The position numbers and the translations under genes were made by a program. Shown here in pieces: positions 47,672 through 56,852 of a stretch of 64,000 bases of DNA. Numbering within the stretch: the first letter of the stretch is position 1; each line of letters opens with the position of its first letter. The notes below the pieces were generated by a model. That model was not told where the DNA came from, made no database searches, and saw only the letters and a program-made list of their open reading frames with translations. The DNA is from Hyphomicrobiales bacterium (GTDB lineage: Bacteria; Pseudomonadota; Alphaproteobacteria; Rhizobiales; Beijerinckiaceae): the NCBI GenBank assembly GCA_019075865.1, contig JAGXAN010000004.1:62001-126000 (forward strand), in the 5' to 3' direction.

Positions 47672-49357
47672 ATGGTTGATACAGCATTCAATAAAGGCTC
47701 GGTCGTAAACTTGGACGAGTTTGAGCGTCGGTTACGCGGTGCCACCACAAGCAACGATGCGTCGGATGACCCGCTTGCCGATTTGGCCCGGCTGGTTGGC
47801 AATGACGATGTTCAGCCCGCCGCACGCGCCAATATCTTTTCGCAGCCAGCGCGGGGCTTGCGCTCGGTTTCGCCCGGTTCTGCGCCCGCCCGTCAGCAGC
47901 GGATTGAACCCTCGCTTGCGCCAATGGCCGCCGCGCCTGAGGCCGTGGCGCAGAGCCAGCCCGCTGTGAATGCTCCGGCCATGCTTACTCCCGCCCCGGA
48001 ATTGCGCGGCACCCAACCCGAGGCGCAATCTGCCTTTGAGAGGCAATTGCAGGAATTGCATATGCGCACCGAGGCCATGCGCCGCGCCGCAGACGAAGCC
48101 GGGCAAGCCCATGCGCCTGAGGTGACGGGCGAAACTCCTGTGCCCGAGCGCGAATATGCGCCCGATCACGATTATGACCGCGCCAGCTACGGTGCGACCA
48201 ACAATGTCGCGCAGATGTCCGAGTATATTACGGCCCAAAACGCCCGCCTGGATGCCAATGAGCCCGAAAGCGTCGCCGCGCCTGCCGCCAGCAAATCCAG
48301 CCGTCCAATGTTTGTCATGGCGATGATTTTCGCGGTGGGCCTGTTTGGACTTGGTGTGACTTTTGTTACGCGCAACAACCATGGCAGCGCGCTGGCTGGC
48401 GTCCCGCTCATCAAGGCGGACAATGCCCCCGTGCGGGTGTCGCCACCGACCGCCAACACCCCAAAGCCGACCGATCAGGGCGCCTCGATCCTTGATTCGG
48501 CTGCCGCGCAGAAGGTCGATGCCGCCAATAAGCCCGCCAGCAAAGTGGTCGCCAGCGCGGAGCAGCCGATGGATCTGGGCCAATTGCCGCCGCCGAATGC
48601 AACAGCAGCTGCACCCGCTGCCGCCAACGCGCCTGAAGCTGCCCCAACGGCCCCAAATCTCGACGGTTTTGATTTCCACAAGGTCAAGACGGTGGCGGTG
48701 CGCCCGGATGGAACTTTGATCGGCCAGCCTGCGGCTCCCGCCACCAGCGGTGCGTCGGCACCTGTCCAGCCGGTGATGGGCCTGACGCCCCCCGTCATGC
48801 CAACGGCCATGACCCCCGATCCGGCGCCTCTGCCGGTTCTCGCGCCCGTTGCCGAGCCAGCGCCGGTCGCGCCTGCACCGGCACCAGTCGTGACCCAACA
48901 TGCGGAAGCCACGCCTTTGCCCCCCACTGCCCCCCGCGCGAAGGTTACGGCACGGGCGGCCAAAATTCCGCATCATCCGGCCAAGGCCAAACCAGCCAGC
49001 GAAAGCCTCGATGGCAGCAAGCCTTTGCAACTGGCGCAAGTGACTCATGCGGAAAATGCCCAGACGGCCGCAGATGCGGCGGATGCACCCGCTGCGGAGG
49101 ATGCTGCGAAGGCAGGCACATATTCGGTGCAACTCGCGGCCCCCGGCTCCGAAGCGGAAGCCAAAGTGGTGATGCAGCGCCTTGCCGGCAAATATGGCGC
49201 GCAATTGCAGGGCCATCACCTTTCTTATCATCGTGCAAGCGTCAACGGGCACAACATCTTCCGGGTGCGCCTGCAAGGCCTGTCACATGGTTCGGCGGTT
49301 GATGTGTGCGTCAATCTGAAAAAGCACGGCGGCAGCTGCTTCGTGGCGCGTAATTGA
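47672..49357 (+). CDS. SPOR-domain membrane protein
   Basis: A 561-residue bitopic protein. It has a cytoplasmic N-terminal region rich in Ala, Pro and Gln, and one membrane helix at about residues 210-230 (MFVMAMIFAVGLFGLGVTFV). A long Pro/Ala-rich periplasmic stretch follows, then a C-terminal SPOR domain (about 485-558; YSVQLAAPGSEAEAKVVMQRL). SPOR domains bind denuded glycan strands at the division septum, so a role in cell division is likely. The ATG at 47672 is preceded by GAGG; an ATG 12 bases earlier is less well placed. It lies between argS and nagZ, the conserved alphaproteobacterial order. Confidence 0.87.
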   Translation: MVDTAFNKGSVVNLDEFERRLRGATTSNDASDDPLADLARLVGNDDVQPAARANIFSQPARGLRSVSPGSAPARQQRIEPSLAPMAAAPEAVAQSQPAVNAPAMLTPAPELRGTQPEAQSAFERQLQELHMRTEAMRRAADEAGQAHAPEVTGETPVPEREYAPDHDYDRASYGATNNVAQMSEYITAQNARLDANEPESVAAPAASKSSRPMFVMAMIFAVGLFGLGVTFVTRNNHGSALAGVPLIKADNAPVRVSPPTANTPKPTDQGASILDSAAAQKVDAANKPASKVVASAEQPMDLGQLPPPNATAAAPAAANAPEAAPTAPNLDGFDFHKVKTVAVRPDGTLIGQPAAPATSGASAPVQPVMGLTPPVMPTAMTPDPAPLPVLAPVAEPAPVAPAPAPVVTQHAEATPLPPTAPRAKVTARAAKIPHHPAKAKPASESLDGSKPLQLAQVTHAENAQTAADAADAPAAEDAAKAGTYSVQLAAPGSEAEAKVVMQRLAGKYGAQLQGHHLSYHRASVNGHNIFRVRLQGLSHGSAVDVCVNLKKHGGSCFVARN

Positions 49358-49384
49358 TCCACGCTGGATAAAGGTACATTGGCC

Positions 49385-50392
49385 ATGACCGTTCGTGCCT
49401 TTATCTGTGGCTGCAAAGGCTTGGTGTTGCAGCCCGAGGAAGTCGCTTTTCTGCGCGCCTACGACCCCTGGGGTCTGATCCTGTTCAAGCGCAACGTCGA
49501 CACGCCGGCGCAGGTTCAGGCGCTGGTGGCGCAGTTTCGGGCGGTGGTCGGGCGTGCCGATGCGCCGGTGCTGATTGATCAGGAAGGTGGCCGCGTGCAG
49601 CGTCTTGGGCCCCCGCACTGGCTGGCCTATCCCTCCGCAGCGCAATTGGCCGGAACCGACCCCGAGGCGAACATCGACCGGGTGCGCCAGGCGACCCGCC
49701 TCATCGCTCATGACCTGCAGTTGCTTGGTATTACCGTGGATTGTCTGCCTGTGCTGGATGTGCCAGCTCCCGGCGGCCATAATGTCATCGGGGACCGCGC
49801 CTATGCAAGCAATGCCGTGCAAGTGGCCAGGCTCGGTCTGGCCGCAGCGCAAGCCTTGCTGGCTGGCGGCGTGCTGCCGGTGATCAAGCATATTCCCGGA
49901 CACGGACGCGCCGACGCGGATACACACCTTTCGCTGCCAATTGTGCGCACGCCGCGCCGCCAACTGGAGGCGGTGGATTTCGCCGCCTTCGTGCCATGCC
50001 GGCACCTGCCACTCGCCATGACCGCGCATGTGGTTTATGCGGACATTGACCCCGACCATCCAGCCACCACCTCACGCATCGTGATCGAGGAAATCATCCG
50101 TGGCTACATAGGCTTTGAGGGCCTGTTGATGAGCGATGACCTTTCCATGCAGGCACTTCAGGGAAGTCTCGGCGAGCGCGCCGTGGCGGCCTTTGCCGCC
50201 GGGATTGACATGGCACTGCATTGCAACGGCCATTTGGACGAGGCCGAACAGGTGGCGACCCATTCGCCGCCGCTGCAAGGGGTAGCCGCGGCCCGTGCCG
50301 CCGCAGCTTTGGCGCAAATCCATATGCCGCAGGCCTTTGATCCTGTGGATGCCGCCGCGCGCCTGTCAGTTGCGCTTGCAGCCAAGCCATAA
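49385..50392 (+). CDS. nagZ: Beta-N-acetylhexosaminidase NagZ
   Basis: A 335-residue glycoside hydrolase family 3 enzyme. The family signature KHIPGHGRADADTHLSLP supplies the catalytic His, and LLMSDDLSMQAL contains the nucleophile Asp. It removes N-acetylglucosamine from muropeptides during cell-wall recycling in the cytoplasm. The frame has a TTG at 49379, but ATG 49385 fits the family start (MTVRAFICGC). It ends 38 bases before scpA. Confidence 0.95.
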   Translation: MTVRAFICGCKGLVLQPEEVAFLRAYDPWGLILFKRNVDTPAQVQALVAQFRAVVGRADAPVLIDQEGGRVQRLGPPHWLAYPSAAQLAGTDPEANIDRVRQATRLIAHDLQLLGITVDCLPVLDVPAPGGHNVIGDRAYASNAVQVARLGLAAAQALLAGGVLPVIKHIPGHGRADADTHLSLPIVRTPRRQLEAVDFAAFVPCRHLPLAMTAHVVYADIDPDHPATTSRIVIEEIIRGYIGFEGLLMSDDLSMQALQGSLGERAVAAFAAGIDMALHCNGHLDEAEQVATHSPPLQGVAAARAAAALAQIHMPQAFDPVDAAARLSVALAAKP

Positions 50393-50430
50393 AAAGCCCA
50401 TCCTTGCCCGATTAAAAGGCGACAAGGCAC

Positions 50431-51267
50431 GTGCGCGAAGCGATTGACCCATTTGAATCCGGAACCTTGGATGCCGCCGATCGCGGCGTTAGCGAACCCG
50501 CGTTTGTCGTGGATATTGATGGTTTCGAAGGGCCGCTGGATTTATTGCTGACCCTGGCGCGCCAGCAAAAGGTGGATCTGCATAAAATATCTGTTCTGGC
50601 GCTGGCGGAGCAATACCTCAGTTTCATCGAGGCCGCTCGCAGCATGCGGCTGGAGCTCGCCGCCGATTATCTCGTGATGGCAGCCTGGCTTGCCTATCTA
50701 AAATCGCGCCTGCTTTTGCCACCCACAAATCAGAAGGACGAGCCTGACGCGGCTGAACTTGCGGCAGCGCTGGCGTATCGCCTGCGCCGGCTGGAGGCGA
50801 TCCGCAAAGGTGCCGAACTCTTGATGCAACGCCCGCAATTGGGGCGGGAAATGTTCGTGCGTGGCCAAAGCGATGCGCCCGCGCAGAACCAGCCGGTGAT
50901 CTGGACGGCCACCCTCTATGATTTGCTTTCCGCTTACGCGACGCAGCGCAGCAAAAAGGCCTTGTCGCGTGTGGTTCTCCACCAGCGCTTTGTCTGGCCC
51001 ATCGCCAAGGCGAGGGAAATTCTGGAGGGCATGATAGGCAGCATTCAAGACTGGAGCGTGCTCGATACCTATCTGGCGCATTATTGCACCAGCCCCCAAC
51101 TGCGCCGCACGGTGCGCGCCAGCAGTTTTTCGGCTATGCTGGAAATGGTGCGCGAAGGCTTCATCGAGGTTCGGCAGGATCGTGAATTTGCACCCATGTG
51201 GGTGAAGCCGCGCGTTGCCAGCCTGTTTGATGCAGCCGCGCCGCCCGCCGCCCCGGAGGTCAATTGA
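50431..51267 (+). CDS. scpA: Segregation and condensation protein A
   Basis: A 278-residue kleisin. The N-terminal signature FVVDIDGFEGPLDLLLTLARQQKVDL is followed by YLVMAAWLAYLKSRLLLP, and the C-terminal winged helix (SFSAMLEMVREGFIEVRQDREFAPMWVKP) closes it. ScpA joins the SMC dimer and ScpB in the chromosome-condensing complex. The start codon is GTG at 50431; no ATG precedes the conserved region. The stop overlaps the scpB ATG by one base. Confidence 0.92.
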   Translation: MREAIDPFESGTLDAADRGVSEPAFVVDIDGFEGPLDLLLTLARQQKVDLHKISVLALAEQYLSFIEAARSMRLELAADYLVMAAWLAYLKSRLLLPPTNQKDEPDAAELAAALAYRLRRLEAIRKGAELLMQRPQLGREMFVRGQSDAPAQNQPVIWTATLYDLLSAYATQRSKKALSRVVLHQRFVWPIAKAREILEGMIGSIQDWSVLDTYLAHYCTSPQLRRTVRASSFSAMLEMVREGFIEVRQDREFAPMWVKPRVASLFDAAAPPAAPEVN

Positions 51268-52004
51268 TGCCATCTCCGCTCTCCCTGCGCGCCCTTGCCG
51301 ATAGTCTTTCCGCTGATCCGGACGAGAACCGTGAGAACCGCGACCGGCTTGTCCGCGAGGCCAAGCGTATTGCCGAAGCCGTGCTTTTTGCGGCGACCCG
51401 ACCGCTCACCTTGCATGAAATTGCGCCCAGTCTGCCGCAGGGAGTCGATGCCGCCAGTATCTTGCATGAATTGCGCCTCGAATATGAGCCGCGTGGCATT
51501 CATCTCGTTCGGGTGGATCAGCACTGGATGTTCCGCACCGCGCTCGATCTCTCCGGGGCGTTGGGCATGGCCAATGCCGAGCCCAAAAAATTATCCCGCG
51601 CCGCCTTGGAGACGCTGGCGATTGTTGCCTATCATCAGCCGGTCACGCGCGCTGAAATCGAGGAAATTCGCGGCGTTTCCATGTATCGCGGCACGCTTGA
51701 CGTGCTGATCGAGGCAGGCTGGGTGCGCCTGCGCGGTCGCCGCCGCGCGCCGGGGCGTCCGCTGACCTATGGCACAACCACGCAATTTCTGGCGCATTTT
51801 GGCCTCGATACCATCGCCGATCTGCCCAATCTGGCGGAAATGAAGGGGGCAGGGTTGTTTGATGGCACTTTGCCCGCGGGCTTTCAAATGGCAATACCGC
51901 GCGACGATGCGGCGCTGGAACAAGATGAGGAACCACTCGAAAAGGATATTGAAGCCCTGGATGGAGAACTCGATTTGCCCGAAGCTGAAAGGCCCGAGCC
52001 TTAA
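51267..52004 (+). CDS. scpB: Segregation and condensation protein B
   Basis: A 245-residue double winged-helix protein. AKRIAEAVLFAATRPLTLHEI opens the fold, and RAALETLAIVAYHQPVTRAEIEEIRGV is the ScpB signature. It binds ScpA in the SMC complex. ATG 51267 overlaps the scpA stop and has GGAGG eight bases before it. A TTG three bases earlier is in frame but less likely. The acidic C-terminal tail (about residues 215-245) is normal for the class. Confidence 0.93.
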   Translation: MPSPLSLRALADSLSADPDENRENRDRLVREAKRIAEAVLFAATRPLTLHEIAPSLPQGVDAASILHELRLEYEPRGIHLVRVDQHWMFRTALDLSGALGMANAEPKKLSRAALETLAIVAYHQPVTRAEIEEIRGVSMYRGTLDVLIEAGWVRLRGRRRAPGRPLTYGTTTQFLAHFGLDTIADLPNLAEMKGAGLFDGTLPAGFQMAIPRDDAALEQDEEPLEKDIEALDGELDLPEAERPEP

Positions 52005-52115
52005 GCCGAGGCCACCCTGCGCGGAACTGCGTTCTTGTAATTAAATCCATGACAGCTTAGATACAGGCGGAGGCCTTTGTCCCTGGAGGCTGGCCCGTCA
52101 AGCAAAAGGTGAGTC

Positions 52116-52349
52116 ATGGGTGGTTTAAGCATTTGGCATATCATAGGTCTTGCGGCCGTGTTCTTTCTGCTGTTTGGCGGAAAGTTCAAGTTTTCCGACA
52201 TGATGGGTGACGTCGCCAAGGGCATAAAGTCGTTCAAACAGGGCATGTCAGAAGATGACAGCGCCAAGGCGGCTGAGGCTGCCAAATCGATCGACAATCA
52301 AGCTCAGGTGGCCTCCGATGCGGTGAAGGAAGCTGGCAAGATCAATTGA
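52116..52349 (+). CDS. tatA: Twin-arginine translocase subunit TatA
   Basis: A 77-residue protein with the N-terminal helix [20 protein letters not shown], the hinge [21 protein letters not shown] (amphipathic helix with the FGxGK-like turn) and a short acidic tail. TatA multimers form the variable pore for folded proteins. It heads the tatABC genes. Confidence 0.93.
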   Translation: MGGLSIWHIIGLAAVFFLLFGGKFKFSDMMGDVAKGIKSFKQGMSEDDSAKAAEAAKSIDNQAQVASDAVKEAGKIN

Positions 52350-52443
52350 TCTTGCGGCCTCCGGCGAAAGCTGCGTTTGCTGCGCGCCAACTGGCTGGAG
52401 CTACGTTCGTGTGTTTTGAATTTCATGATTGAGAAGCGGCTCC

Positions 52444-53019
52444 ATGTTTGACCTAGATTTTGGCAAGCTGATCATTGTGGGCGTAATGGCGCTTATATTC
52501 ATCGGCCCCAAGGAATTGCCGGGCGTCCTGCGCCAGTTGGGGCAGGCCTATGGCAAGATGCAGCGCATGGCCGCCGAATTCAAAGGCCAACTCATGGACG
52601 CGATCAACGAAGCCGACGTCGATGGCTTGCGCAAGGATCTGGCGGAAGTGACCGATGCCGCCAAGCTCGATTTTGACATGAAGGCACTTACCCATTTTGA
52701 TTCGGATACGACAAGCTCCAGTGCCCACGATTTCTCCGAAAATCTGATCGCTCCCGAACCGGCCGAAAACATACTCGCGCCCAAAGCGCCGTCAAAGCCC
52801 AGGGCCAAATCCAAAACCGCCAGTGCCAAGGCCGCCAGCGCTGACAATGCGCCGCCCGCTGCCGAACCCAAATTGGCCAAACCGAAAGTGACAAAGCCGC
52901 GCGTTGCCAAGGCGAAAGCCGAAAAACCCGCGACCGCGAAGGTCAAATCAAGTCCGGTTCAAGCCGCCCCCGCACTCGCCGGTAGCCCAGACATTGCCAC
53001 GCATGAAAACGAGGCGTGA
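52444..53019 (+). CDS. tatB: Twin-arginine translocase subunit TatB
   Basis: A 191-residue protein with the TatB signature MFDLDFGKLIIVGVMALIFI followed by GPKELPGVLRQLGQ. A long Lys/Ala/Pro-rich tail (about residues 100-185) resembles other alphaproteobacterial TatB tails. TatB with TatC forms the substrate-receptor complex. ATG 52444 is chosen over an upstream in-frame codon because the protein must start at the helix. Confidence 0.92.
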   Translation: MFDLDFGKLIIVGVMALIFIGPKELPGVLRQLGQAYGKMQRMAAEFKGQLMDAINEADVDGLRKDLAEVTDAAKLDFDMKALTHFDSDTTSSSAHDFSENLIAPEPAENILAPKAPSKPRAKSKTASAKAASADNAPPAAEPKLAKPKVTKPRVAKAKAEKPATAKVKSSPVQAAPALAGSPDIATHENEA

Positions 53020-53099
53020 CGTGGCGCGGCAATTTACAATTACAAGATTGATCACGTGCCCGCTTGCGGGCCAATGGCATGGCAATATGGGTGGCCTCA

Positions 53100-53882
53100 A
53101 TGACTGATGCGGATATTGAGGCAACAAAAGCCCCATTGATGGAGCATCTGATAGAATTGCGCATGCGCCTTGTTCGGTCGCTGGCGGCATTCATCGTGCT
53201 GTTTGTCATATTTTTCTATTTTTCCAAGGGCATTTTCAACATTCTGGTTTTGCCCTACGGCCGCATCGCTGGCGAAAGCGCCAAGCTGATATACACCGCG
53301 CCGCAGGAATTTTTCTTCACACAGATGAAAGTGGCGATGTTTGCCGCAGGCTTTTTCGCGCTGCCCGTGATTTTATCGCAGATCTATGCCTTTGTTGCGC
53401 CCGGCCTCTATAAAAAGGAAAGAGCCGGTTTTGCGCCCTATCTCATTGCGACACCCGTATTTTTCGCGCTCGGTGGCCTTTTGGTCTATTTTGTTGTTTT
53501 GCCCAATTTGCTGAATTTCTTCATTCAAACCGGCGAAAAACAGCCGGGCGTCACACCCATTGAATTGCTGCCGCGTGTCAGTGAATATCTGTCGCTGATC
53601 ATGACGCTGATTTTTGCTTTTGGCCTCGTGTTTCAAATGCCGGTGATTCTCACGTTGCTGGGCCGGATTGGCATCGTTTCCTCGCAATTTCTCATCGATA
53701 AATGGCGTTATGCCGCCATTATTATCACTGCTGTCGCTGGTGTTTTGACCCCACCCGATATTTTGAGCATGATGACACTTGCCGTTCCGGGCATGTTGCT
53801 CTACGGCCTTTCCATCCTGTCAGTGCGCTTTGTTGAAAAGCAGCGCGGCACAGAAGTGGCAGTGCATGAGGATGAATCCTAG
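53100..53882 (+). CDS. tatC: Twin-arginine translocase subunit TatC
   Basis: A 260-residue polytopic protein with six transmembrane helices. The N-terminal APLMEHLIELRMRLVRSLAA contains the receptor-site Glu. The loops FYQIYAFVAPGLYKKER-like (ILSQIYAFVAPGLYKKERAG) and PRVSEYLSLIMTLIFAFGLVFQMP are characteristic. It binds the twin-arginine signal peptide. ATG 53100 gives the usual N-terminus; a TTG at 53064 and ATG 53079 are in-frame alternatives. Confidence 0.94.
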   Translation: MTDADIEATKAPLMEHLIELRMRLVRSLAAFIVLFVIFFYFSKGIFNILVLPYGRIAGESAKLIYTAPQEFFFTQMKVAMFAAGFFALPVILSQIYAFVAPGLYKKERAGFAPYLIATPVFFALGGLLVYFVVLPNLLNFFIQTGEKQPGVTPIELLPRVSEYLSLIMTLIFAFGLVFQMPVILTLLGRIGIVSSQFLIDKWRYAAIIITAVAGVLTPPDILSMMTLAVPGMLLYGLSILSVRFVEKQRGTEVAVHEDES

Positions 53883-53920
53883 CGCTGGTCCTTGGGTTTT
53901 GAGACATCGGCGATCTGGTC

Positions 53921-55207
53921 ATGCATGATATCAAGTGGATTTTGGATAACCCCGAGGCTTTTGATGCGGGCTTGGCCCGCCGGGGCCTGAGCGCGCTATC
54001 GGCGCAATTGCTGGCCCTCGACAAGACCCGCCGCGATGCGATCGTGCGGTTGCAGACGGCGCAGGAGCGTCGCAACGCCGCCTCCAGGGAAATTGGCCAG
54101 GCCATGGCCCGCAAGGATACGGCGGCCGCCGAAGCCCTGAAGGCTGAGGTTGCGCAGATCAAGACTGATTTTCCCAATTGGGAGCAGGCCGAGCGCGATG
54201 CTGTCATGGCCTTGCACACGCGCCTTTCGGAAATTCCCAACCTGCCTTTGGCCGATGTGCCATTGGGCAAGGATGAGAACGACAATGTCGAAGTGCGCCG
54301 TCACGGCACCATTCCTGAGTTTTCTTTCAAGCCCCAAGAGCATTTTGAACTTGGCGAAGCGCTGGGGATGATGGATTTTGAAGCGGCAAGTCGCATGTCC
54401 GGCGCCCGCTTTGTTGTCAACAAGGGCGCTCTGGCGAGGCTTGAGCGGGCGCTTGGCCAGTTCATGCTGGATATTCACACCGCCGAGCACGGTTACACCG
54501 AGGTCAATCCGCCAATTCTGGTGCGTGACGATGCCATGTTTGGCACGGCGCAATTACCGAAGTTCCGCGAGGATCAGTTTCGTGCCGGCGATGAATTCTG
54601 GCTCATTCCCACCGCCGAAGTGCCTTTGACCAATCTGGCCCGCGAGCAAATCCTCGATGAAGTGAGCCTGCCGCACCGCTATACTGCGCTCACCCCCTGT
54701 TTTCGGGCCGAAGCCGGGTCCGCCGGGCGCGATACCCGTGGCATGATCCGCCAGCATCAGTTCAACAAGGTCGAATTGGTTTCCATCACAAGGCCCGAGG
54801 AATCGGATGTCGAGCACGCCCGCCTCACGCGCTGCGCCGAGACCGTGCTGGAAAAGCTCGGTCTGCCATACCGCACGGTGCTATTGTGCACGGGCGACAT
54901 GGGCTTTGCCTCGCAAAAGACCTATGACATCGAAGTTTGGCTGCCGGGGCAGGGGCGCTATCGCGAGATTTCCTCGTGCTCGACCTGTGGCGATTTTCAG
55001 GCCCGCCGAATGAATGCCCGCTTCCGCGATGCCGGTGCCAAGACGCCGCGTTTCGTGCACACGCTGAACGGCTCCGGCATTGCCGTTGGCCGGGCGCTGG
55101 TAGCGGTGATGGAAAATTACCAGAACCAGGACGGCTCCATCACCGTGCCTGCCGCATTGCTGCCCTACATGGGCGGCGTAACCCAGATTTCCTCTATTCA
55201 GAAGTAG
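53921..55207 (+). CDS. serS: Seryl-tRNA synthetase
   Basis: A 428-residue class II synthetase. The N-terminal arm is a long coiled coil (about residues 30-105). The class II motifs are visible: [32 protein letters not shown] (motif 2), and [19 protein letters not shown] (motif 3). It charges tRNA-Ser and tRNA-Sec. It lies 38 bases after tatC, and surE starts five bases after its stop. Confidence 0.97.
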   Translation: MHDIKWILDNPEAFDAGLARRGLSALSAQLLALDKTRRDAIVRLQTAQERRNAASREIGQAMARKDTAAAEALKAEVAQIKTDFPNWEQAERDAVMALHTRLSEIPNLPLADVPLGKDENDNVEVRRHGTIPEFSFKPQEHFELGEALGMMDFEAASRMSGARFVVNKGALARLERALGQFMLDIHTAEHGYTEVNPPILVRDDAMFGTAQLPKFREDQFRAGDEFWLIPTAEVPLTNLAREQILDEVSLPHRYTALTPCFRAEAGSAGRDTRGMIRQHQFNKVELVSITRPEESDVEHARLTRCAETVLEKLGLPYRTVLLCTGDMGFASQKTYDIEVWLPGQGRYREISSCSTCGDFQARRMNARFRDAGAKTPRFVHTLNGSGIAVGRALVAVMENYQNQDGSITVPAALLPYMGGVTQISSIQK

Positions 55208-55212
55208 ACCCC

Positions 55213-55977
55213 ATGCGCATCCTGATTACCAACGACGACGGCATCCATTCTCCCGGTATTGCCGCCCTCGAAAGGGTGGCGCGGCAATTGACCGATGACG
55301 TGATGGTGGTCGCCCCCGCCATTGATCAATCCGGGGTGGCGCATTCGCTGTCGTTGAACGATCCGCTGCGCCTGCGCAAAATATCCGATCAGCATTATGC
55401 GGTAAAAGGCACACCTACCGATTGCGTCATTATGGGCGTGCGCCATCTCATGCGGGATGCGCCGCCCGATCTTGTATTGTCGGGCATCAACAGCGGCCAG
55501 AATGTCGCGGAGGACGTCACCTATTCAGGCACCATCGCCGGGGCGATTGAGGGCACAATTTTGGGCATTCCCTCCATTGCCCTGTCGCAGGCCTATGGCC
55601 ATACCGGCCGCGATAAAATCCGCTGGGACTGTGCCGAGGCGCTGGCCCCCGGCATCATTCGCAAGATCATGGCGCAGAAACTGCCCCATGAAATTCTGTT
55701 CAACGTCAATTTCCCTGATTGTGACCCGAAAGACATTCAAGGCACGGCTTTGTGCACGCAAGGACGGCGCGACAAAAACCTACTGGCGGTAGACCAGCGC
55801 CATGACGGGCGCGGTTTGCCCTATTATTGGCTGGCTTTCAACAAGCCGACTTTTACGCCCGGCATTGGCACCGATCTTGAAGCTTTGGCGCAAAAGCGGA
55901 TTTCCGTGACGCCGCTGCGCATCAATCTCACCGACGAGCCAACCATGTTGCAATTTGCCAATCTTTTTTCGAGTTAG
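55213..55977 (+). CDS. surE: 5'-nucleotidase SurE
   Basis: A 254-residue metal-dependent nucleoside monophosphate phosphatase for survival in stationary phase. Start MRILITNDDGIHSPGI carries the metal-binding Asp pair. VVAPAIDQSGVAHSLS and VLSGINSGQNVAEDVTYSGT complete the active site. The frame is open far upstream into serS, but ATG 55213 is correct by motif. It is part of serS-surE-pcm. Confidence 0.95.
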   Translation: MRILITNDDGIHSPGIAALERVARQLTDDVMVVAPAIDQSGVAHSLSLNDPLRLRKISDQHYAVKGTPTDCVIMGVRHLMRDAPPDLVLSGINSGQNVAEDVTYSGTIAGAIEGTILGIPSIALSQAYGHTGRDKIRWDCAEALAPGIIRKIMAQKLPHEILFNVNFPDCDPKDIQGTALCTQGRRDKNLLAVDQRHDGRGLPYYWLAFNKPTFTPGIGTDLEALAQKRISVTPLRINLTDEPTMLQFANLFSS

Positions 55978-56003
55978 GGAGCAATTGCGGGGCAGGACGG
56001 GAA

Positions 56004-56684
56004 ATGCAGGACATCACCCACAGTGCCATAACCGGCCAGCAGGCCAAAGCTGAGTTTCAGCTGCGCATGCGGGCGCGCGGCATTTCTGACATTGATGTTT
56101 TGCGGGCTCTGGAGACCGTGCCGCGCGAATTGTTTGTGCCGCATCGTTATATTGATCTGGCCAATCGCGATATTGCGCTGCCGATCGGCTGCGGGCAGAC
56201 CATGCCCGAACCGCTCATGGTGGCCCGCATGATGGAGGCTCTGCAACTGGAGCCGCAACTGCGGGTGCTGGAGGTGGGTGCGGGCTCCGGCTATACCACC
56301 GCGGTTCTGGCGCGCCTTTGCGGGCATGTCGTGGCGATTGAGCGTTTTCAAAGTCTGGCTATTGCCGCCGCCGGCCGTTTGCAACGCCTTCACGTCTCCA
56401 ATGCGGAAGTGGTCTGGATGGATGCTTTGGCACTCACACCCGAGATCGGCAAGTTTGACCGCATTCTGGTGCACGCCACCCTGGAAGGGGTGCCCAATAT
56501 ATTTTTGACCCTGCTGGCGCGCGGTGGCCGTCTCCTTGCCGGGCGCTCCTTGCCTGTCGAGACTGGCAGCCATATCCAGCGCCTCGTGCAAATGTCGATC
56601 AACACCCTCGGACTGCCAGTTGAGCAGGATCTTGGCCCCTGCCGCATGCGCCCCCTGATCCGTGGCCGCTCGCAGGATCTGTGA
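56004..56684 (+). CDS. pcm: Protein-L-isoaspartate O-methyltransferase-like protein
   Basis: A 226-residue methyltransferase of the PCMT family. VPRELFVPHRYIDLANRDIALPIGCGQTMPEP is the family entry region, with the SAM motif VLEVGAGSGYTTAVLARL (about residues 83-100). The usual GDG after the second strand is replaced by DAL, and the ILVHATLEGVPNIF segment is less conserved than in repair enzymes. It may be a diverged member. Position after surE is typical, and joint repair functions are expected. Confidence 0.85.
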   Translation: MQDITHSAITGQQAKAEFQLRMRARGISDIDVLRALETVPRELFVPHRYIDLANRDIALPIGCGQTMPEPLMVARMMEALQLEPQLRVLEVGAGSGYTTAVLARLCGHVVAIERFQSLAIAAAGRLQRLHVSNAEVVWMDALALTPEIGKFDRILVHATLEGVPNIFLTLLARGGRLLAGRSLPVETGSHIQRLVQMSINTLGLPVEQDLGPCRMRPLIRGRSQDL

Positions 56685-56852
56685 CGACACCGGGGCAGGC
56701 ATGGCCAGATCGGCTCTGGCGCATCAATTATGCTTAAAAAAAGGCATCAAATTTTGTCAAACATGGCAAAATCCCGTTTACCTTAAACTCTCCCTTAACC
56801 TAACTGGCGTTTAATTCAGTGGTGTTTGTAGCGTCCTGTGTGGGTTTGAGTC

